Part shown: piece after piece, positions 58,178-64,000 of the stretch | Layout: each line of letters begins with the position of its first letter | Position numbering within the stretch: the first letter of the stretch is position 1 | Origin: Portulaca oleracea | Lineage: Eukaryota > Streptophyta > Magnoliopsida > Caryophyllales > Portulacaceae | Assembly (NCBI GenBank): GCA_029582165.1 | Contig: CM055871.1 | Span: 31,385,802-31,449,801 of the forward strand | DNA length: 64,000 bases | Reading direction: 5' to 3' | Notes under the pieces: model-generated | Told to the model about the DNA's origin: nothing | The model's database searches: none | The model's input: only the letters and a program-made list of their open reading frames with translations | Program-made: the position numbers and the translations under genes

Positions 58178-58605
58178 GTTTCGCCCACAAATATTTTTAT
58201 TACATATCATCCTTTGTTTCCCAGGTGACTTCTAAGATATTGTGATGCGTCCAAAGAACTTTGACAAGGGGTATAGTTTTATTGCGAAGTTGCTTGATTC
58301 GACATCCTAGGATTTGGACAGGTTGTCCCTCGTAGGTCATGCTCTCATTAAGGTCTATTGGTTCGTAGGCTAACGTATGACTTGGGTCAAGGTTGAGCGA
58401 TAGAGCTAGGCACTATGCTACTGGACTAACTCGCTCAATCACTTCATAGGGCCCCACGTACCTTGGACTTACTTTCTCTTTAACGTTGAACCTCCTAACA
58501 CCTTAAGCTAGAGATACCTTAAGAAAAATTGTCACCTACTTGAAACTCCAATGGCCTTCTTCTACGATCGGCATAACTTTTCTGCCTATTTTGTGTCGCT
58601 TTTAT
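58178..58605 (-). pseudogene. Chromovirus-type gypsy integrase end
   Basis: On the minus strand: RQKSYADRRRRPLEFQVGD, then (with stops and frame changes) the GPY/F-like region, NLDPSHTLAYEPI, YEGQPVQILG and a chromodomain-like RIKQLRNKTIPLVKVLW, HHNILEVTWETKDDM. The order and the tail match Tekay/Del-type chromoviruses. This is a different lineage from the gypsy at 55.9-56.9 kb. Only the C-terminus remains. Copies of its upstream part recur in the tandem repeat. Confidence 0.8.
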
Positions 58606-60143
58606 ATTCTTTTGGATGAGACGAATCGAATATTCTACGAACTTTTATATTTTATGCTGCTTTTTTATTCTTTTGGATAAAAATTTGTCACTACCAAAGG
58701 GAAGAGTTCAAGGTACAAATATTAGATGTCCCTTGCCTATCCTCATAGTATTTGAACTACTAATAAAGTGATTTACCTAATATGTGTAAGTGATATTTTC
58801 TACTTCATTTTCATTCACATATAATGTGAGCCCGACTATAACATTGTGTGGTTTATGCAAAATATAAATACTAACAAACTTGGTCAATGTAAACCTGCAT
58901 TTGCCAATCAAACATTGTCGATTGGTCTAGATATGCACATGCATATCAAGGAAAATTGATGATCGTAAGGGCACCACTCAGGAAGCATGCAACAACATTT
59001 AGTTATATCTTTCTCTCTCTATTTACAAAACGAATTGAAATGCATTCGTTCACCAAGATTTATAAAAGTTGTACTTTACAATATAGGGGTTTGTGTACTG
59101 AGTTTCGACTCACCTTTTGAAATATTGTTTTATGTTTTGTTTAGTTAATATGCCTACCATCAACAAGTCTAGTGATGGTAAGAAGTGATACTGTCATTTG
59201 AAGAGTGTGTAGGAGCTCATAATGTTAAACCTTTGTGTTGTGTTCTTTAAACACGTAGCAAGCAAAACAAAAGGCCGGGAAAGGTAGAAGATTTTCCTCA
59301 GTGTCAAGATTTCTTGGAAATTCTAGGATACTGAACAAATGGTTAAAAGGGTTGTATTTATAGTGGGGAGGAACACCTCGAAGATCCCTTAATGTTGACG
59401 ACCGGTTATAGATCGAGTCAAGCTAGCGACGTTAGGTAACTGGTCAATCACAACCCAAGTCTAATATGTAAACTCGACAACTAATTGGTTACGAATAGGG
59501 CCTCAAAGTGCGGGATAGGTAGCTGTAAATCGTTCTACGATCTAGGTCAAAAGTGCAAAATTGTTAACCTGTCGGTTATCGACTTGATCCATAGCACATT
59601 ATTGGTAATAAGCTAGTTGTTCAGGATATCCAGCCAGTTACACCAGATTAGGAGAGGATTTTTGAGTAGGTTTGAGTTTGTGGCGATTTGGGATGAAGGT
59701 AGATTGGGCTACAGGTGATTTTGGGCTACGTGTCAGGGAACTAAAAATATAAAAAGGTACAAATGTTCTTTTACAAAACCGGCGACAAAATCTAGTATCT
59801 ATAAGTACCAAGATCACTTGGGTGAGTTTTAATCTTTAAATGACCATATCTCTCTTATTTTAGCTTTGTTCCTTAATCTATTGTTGCTGCCAATTTTACA
59901 TGGGATTCGATTGATGTTGACTAAGCTTTTCTTCTCGATTTTCATGTTAAAACGATGAGTACTCATAGGGGAAATATTCTTATATTGGACTTTTTATGCT
60001 ATATTCTCTGTCTATGATGCATCTATGGGTCCTTGAATTAGGACTTCTCTTTCCAATAAAGTTCAATTAAGCTTTATCTTAGAAGAATGCATGATGTAGT
60101 TGGAATGTTTAACAAGTCTTTGCCCCTCGAGAGAAAGCTTTAG

Positions 60144-62077
60144 CGGGGAGGACCCAAGAGGCCATAGAGAATGCGAATGGGTGTTGTCGAAGGCCAGGAC
60201 ATATCAAGTAAAGAATTTGATGTCATAGGTCCAAGCCTTAACCTAATGCCCTTCCATGGGGATGGGAAGGTGATTTCTTCCAACTTGAGAGCCTGAGAGG
60301 GATCATATTATCCCCCCCTTCTTGAGAAGGACTAGCCCTTATGTCCCCATCGTCCTCCTCCTCCAAGTAGGCACTATGCTACTGGACTAACTCGCTCAAT
60401 CACTTCATAGGGCCCCACGTACCTTGGACTTACTTTCTCTTTAACGTTGAACCTCCTAACACCTTAAGCTAGAGATACCTTAAGAAAAATTGTCACCTAC
60501 TTGAAACTCCAATGGCCTTCTTCTACGATCGGCATAACTTTTACGCCTATTTTGTGTCACTTTTATATTCTTTTGGATGAGAGATCGAATATTCTCTGAA
60601 CTTTTATATTTTATGCTTTTTATTCTTTTGGATAAAAATTTGTCACTACCAAAGGGAAGAGTTCAAGGTACAAATATTAGATGTCCTTGCCTATCCTCAT
60701 AGTATTTGAACTACTAATAAAGTGATTTACCTAATATGTGTAAGTGATATTTTCTACTTCATTTTCATTCACATATAATGTGAGCCCGACTATAACATTG
60801 TGTGGTTTATGCAAAATATAAATACTAACAAACTTGGTCAATGTAAACCTGCATTTGCCAATCAAACATTGTCGATTGGTCTAGATATGCACATGCATAT
60901 CAAGGAAAATTGATGATCGTAAGGGCACCACTCAGGAAGCATGCAACAACATTTAGTTATATCTTTCTCTCTCTATTTACAAAACGAATTGAAATGCATT
61001 CGTTCACCAAGATTTATAAAAGTTGTACTTTACAATATAGGGTTTGTGTCTGAGTTTACTCACCTTTTGAAATATTGTTTTATGTTTTGTTTAGTTAATA
61101 TGCCTACCATCAACAAGTCTAGTGATGGTAAGAAGTGATCTTGTCATTTGAAGAGTGTGTAGGAGCTCATAATGTTAAACCTTTGTGTTGTGTTCTTTAA
61201 ACACGTAGCAAGCAAAGAAAAGGCGGGAAAGGTAGAAGATTTTCCTCGGTGTCAAGATTTCTTGGAAATTCTAGGATCTTGAACAAATGGTTAAAAGGGT
61301 TGTATTTATAGTGGGAGGAACACCTCGAAGATCCCTTAATGTTGACGAGGTTATAGATCGAGTCAAGCTAGCGGACGTTAGGTAAATGGTCAATCACAAC
61401 CCAAGTCTAATATGTAAACTCGACAACTAATTGGTTACGAATAGGGCCTCAAAGTGCGGGATAGGTAAATCGGTTCTGATCTAGGTCAAAGTGCAAAATT
61501 GTTAACACGCGGTTATCGACTTGATCCATAGCACATTATTGGTAATAAGCTAGTTGTTCAGATATCCGACCATTACACAGATTAGGAGAGGATTTTTGAG
61601 TAGGTTTGAGTTTGTGGCGATTTGGGATGAAGGTAGATTGGGCTACAGGTGATTTTGGGCTACGTGTCAGGGAACTAAAAATATAAAAAGGTACAAATGT
61701 TCTTTTACAAAACCGGCGACAAAATCTAGTATCTATAAGTACCAAGATCACTTGGGTGAGTTTTAATCTTTAAATGACCATATCTCTCTTATTTTAGCTT
61801 TGTTCCTTAATCTATTGTTGCTGCCAATTTTACATGGGATTCGATTGATGTTGACTAAGCTTTTCTTCTCGATTTTCATGTTAAAACGATGAGTACTCAT
61901 AGGGGAAATATTCTTATATTGGACTTTTTATGCTATATTCTCTGTCTATGATGCATCTATGGGTCCTTGAATTAGGACTTCTCTTTCCAATAAAGTTCAA
62001 TTAAGCTTTATCTTAGAAGAATGCATGATGTAGTTGGAATGTTTAACAAGTCTTTGCCCCTCGAGAGAAAGCTTTAG
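60144..62077. repeat. Tandem repeat unit 2
   Basis: A full 1934-bp unit: A2 60144-60367 and C2 60368-62077. It has more small deletions than copies 1 and 3 (for example in the GTACTGAGTTTCGACTCACC and TTGACGACCGGTTATAG regions). Confidence 0.9.
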
Positions 62078-64000
62078 CGGGGAGGACCCAAGAGGCCATA
62101 GAGAATGCGAATGGGTGTTGTCGAAGGCCAGGACATATCAAGTAAAGAATTTGATGTCATAGGTCCAAGCCTTAACCTAATGCCCTTCCATGGGGATGGG
62201 AAAGGTGATTTCTTCCAACTTGAGAGCCTGAGAGGGATCATATTATCCCCCCCTTCTTGAGAAGGACTAGCCCTTATGTCCCCATCGTCCTCCTCCTCCA
62301 AGTAGGCACTATGCTACTGGACTAACTCGCTCAATCACTTCATAGGGCCCCACGTACCTTGGACTTACTTTCTCTTTAACGTTGAACCTCCTAACACCTT
62401 AAGCTAGAGATACCTTAAGAAAAATTGTCACCTACTTGAAACTCCAATGGCCTTCTTCTACGATCGGCATAACTTTTCTGCCTATTTTGTGTCGCTTTTA
62501 TATTCTTTTGGATGAGACGAATCGAATATTCTACGAACTTTTATATTTTATGCTGCTTTTTTATTCTTTTGGATAAAAATTTGTCACTACCAAAGGGAAG
62601 AGTTCAAGGTACAAATATTAGATGTCCCTTGCCTATCCTCATAGTATTTGAACTACTAATAAAGTGATTTACCTAATATGTGTAAGTGATATTTTCTACT
62701 TCATTTTCATTCACATATAATGTGAGCCCGACTATAACATTGTGTGGTTTATGCAAAATATAAATACTAACAAACTTGGTCAATGTAAACCTGCATTTGC
62801 CAATCATTGTCGATTGGTCTAGATATGCACATGCATATCAAGGAAAATTGATGATCGTAAGGGCACCACTCAGGAAGCATGCAACAACATTTAGTTATAT
62901 CTTTCTCTCTCTATTTACAAAACGAATTGAAATGCATTCGTTCACCAAGATTTATAAAAGTTGTACTTTACAATATAGGGGTTTGTGTACTGAGTTTCGA
63001 CTCACCTTTTGAAATATTGTTTTATGTTTTGTTTAGTTAATATGCCTACCATCAACAAGTCTAGTGATGGTAAGAAGTGATACTGTCATTTGAAGAGTGT
63101 GTAGGAGCTCATAATGTTAAACCTTTGTGTTGTGTTCTTTAAACACGTAGCAAGCAAAAGAAAAGGCGGGGAAAGGTAGAAGATTTTCCTCAGTGTCAAG
63201 ATTTCTTGGAAATTCTAGGATACTGAACAAATGGTTAAAAGGGTTGTATTTATAGTGGGGAGGAACACCTCGAAGATCCCTTAATGTTGACGACCGGTTA
63301 TAGATCGAGTCAAGCTAGCGACGTTAGGTAACTGGTCAATCACAACCCAAGTCTAATATGTAAACTCGACAACTAATTGGTTACGAATAGGGCCTCAAAG
63401 TGCGGGATAGGTAACTGCTCGGTTACGATCTAGGTCAAAAGTGCAAAATTGTTAACCTGTCGGTTATCGACTTGATCCATAGCACATTATTGGTAATAAG
63501 CTAGTTGTTCAGGATATCCAGCCAGTTACACCAGATTAGGAGAGGATTTTTGAGTAGGTTTGAGTTTGTGGCGATTTGGGATGAAGGTAGATTGGGCTAC
63601 AGGTGATTTTGGGCTACGTGTCAGGGAACTAAAAATATAAAAAGGTACAAATGTTCTTTTACAAAACCGGCGACAAAATCTAGTATCTATAAGTACCAAG
63701 ATCACTTGGGTGAGTTTTAATCTTTAAATGACCATATCTCTCTTATTTTAGCTTTGTTCCTTAATCTATTGTTGCTGCCAATTTTACATGGGATTCGATT
63801 GATGTTGACTAAGCTTTTCTTCTCGATTTTCATGTTAAAACGATGAGTACTCATAGGGGAAATATTCTTATATTGGACTTTTTATGCTATATTCTCTGTC
63901 TATGATGCATCTATGGGTCCTTGAATTAGGACTTCTCTTTCCAATAAAGTTCAATTAAGCTTTATCTTAGAAGAATGCATGATGTAGTTGGAATGTTTAA
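62078..64000. repeat. Tandem repeat unit 3, cut by the window end
   Basis: A3 62078-62302 and C3 62303-64000. It stays closer to copy 1 than to copy 2 through most of C. It ends at the window edge just before the expected next junction (GAATGTTTAA...), so the array may continue. Confidence 0.9.

Larger units (their letters stand above)
58407..64000. repeat. Tandem repeat, unit ~1.93 kb
   Basis: Segment C (58407-60143) is followed by A2-C2 (60144-62077) and A3-C3 (62078-64000, cut by the window end). A2 and A3 repeat 56012-56240 of the upstream gypsy integrase. C2 and C3 repeat 58407-60143, which starts in the second gypsy fragment. The 2166 bp between A1 and C1 (56241-58406) are absent from the later units. 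The A-C junction has TAGG in common between both parents. The copies are nearly identical apart from small indels, mostly in copy 2. The open frames at 60941, 61536, 62074 and 62776 are inside this repeat and are not genes. Confidence 0.93.

Overview
This is nuclear DNA of a flowering plant, most likely a eudicot. It is AT-rich, its genes have introns, and it is crowded with plant transposable elements: copia and gypsy LTR elements, hAT, MULE, Stowaway and CACTA DNA elements, an Au-type SINE and a plastid DNA insert. I cannot name the species. Only two intact host genes are supported, both on the minus strand: a BBX21-type double B-box factor (35335-36773, three exons, 328 aa) and a plant MCRS1/EMB1967-type FHA protein (46291-53319, seven exons, 795 aa).

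Layout. 1-20.4 kb has no host gene. It holds a degenerate minisatellite (0.85-1.4 kb), hAT-type elements with 8-bp target duplications (3.2, 4.8 and 9.7 kb), Stowaway-like MITEs, one nested in another (7.5, 13.1, 14.0, 19.8 kb), a long-TIR element (11.8 kb), an Au-type SINE (14.9 kb), a MULE carrying the start of a polygalacturonase-inhibitor (PGIP) gene (15.7-17.0 kb), and LTR remnants (9, 17-18.8 kb). 20.4-26.9 kb is a copia complex: a gag-only element whose 3' LTR was split by a 1.7-kb solo LTR, followed by a second gag start and an inverted third copy. 27-33 kb has an inverted-repeat element, a CACTA transposase relic and more MITEs. 35-53 kb is the gene-bearing part. A young but broken copia element (40.8-45.9 kb) sits between the two genes. 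53.7-64 kb has a solo LTR, fragments of two gypsy lineages, a piece of plastid rpoB, and a ~1.93-kb tandem repeat that runs off the window end.

The two genes show no functional link; they are neighbours in a repeat-rich interval. I found no clearly new biological system. The items most worth checking are the PGIP-carrying MULE and its relatives, the microhomology-bounded tandem repeat, the gag-only copia complex, and LTRs that contain clusters of near-perfect palindromes. TSD and splice positions were read by eye; no database search was possible.
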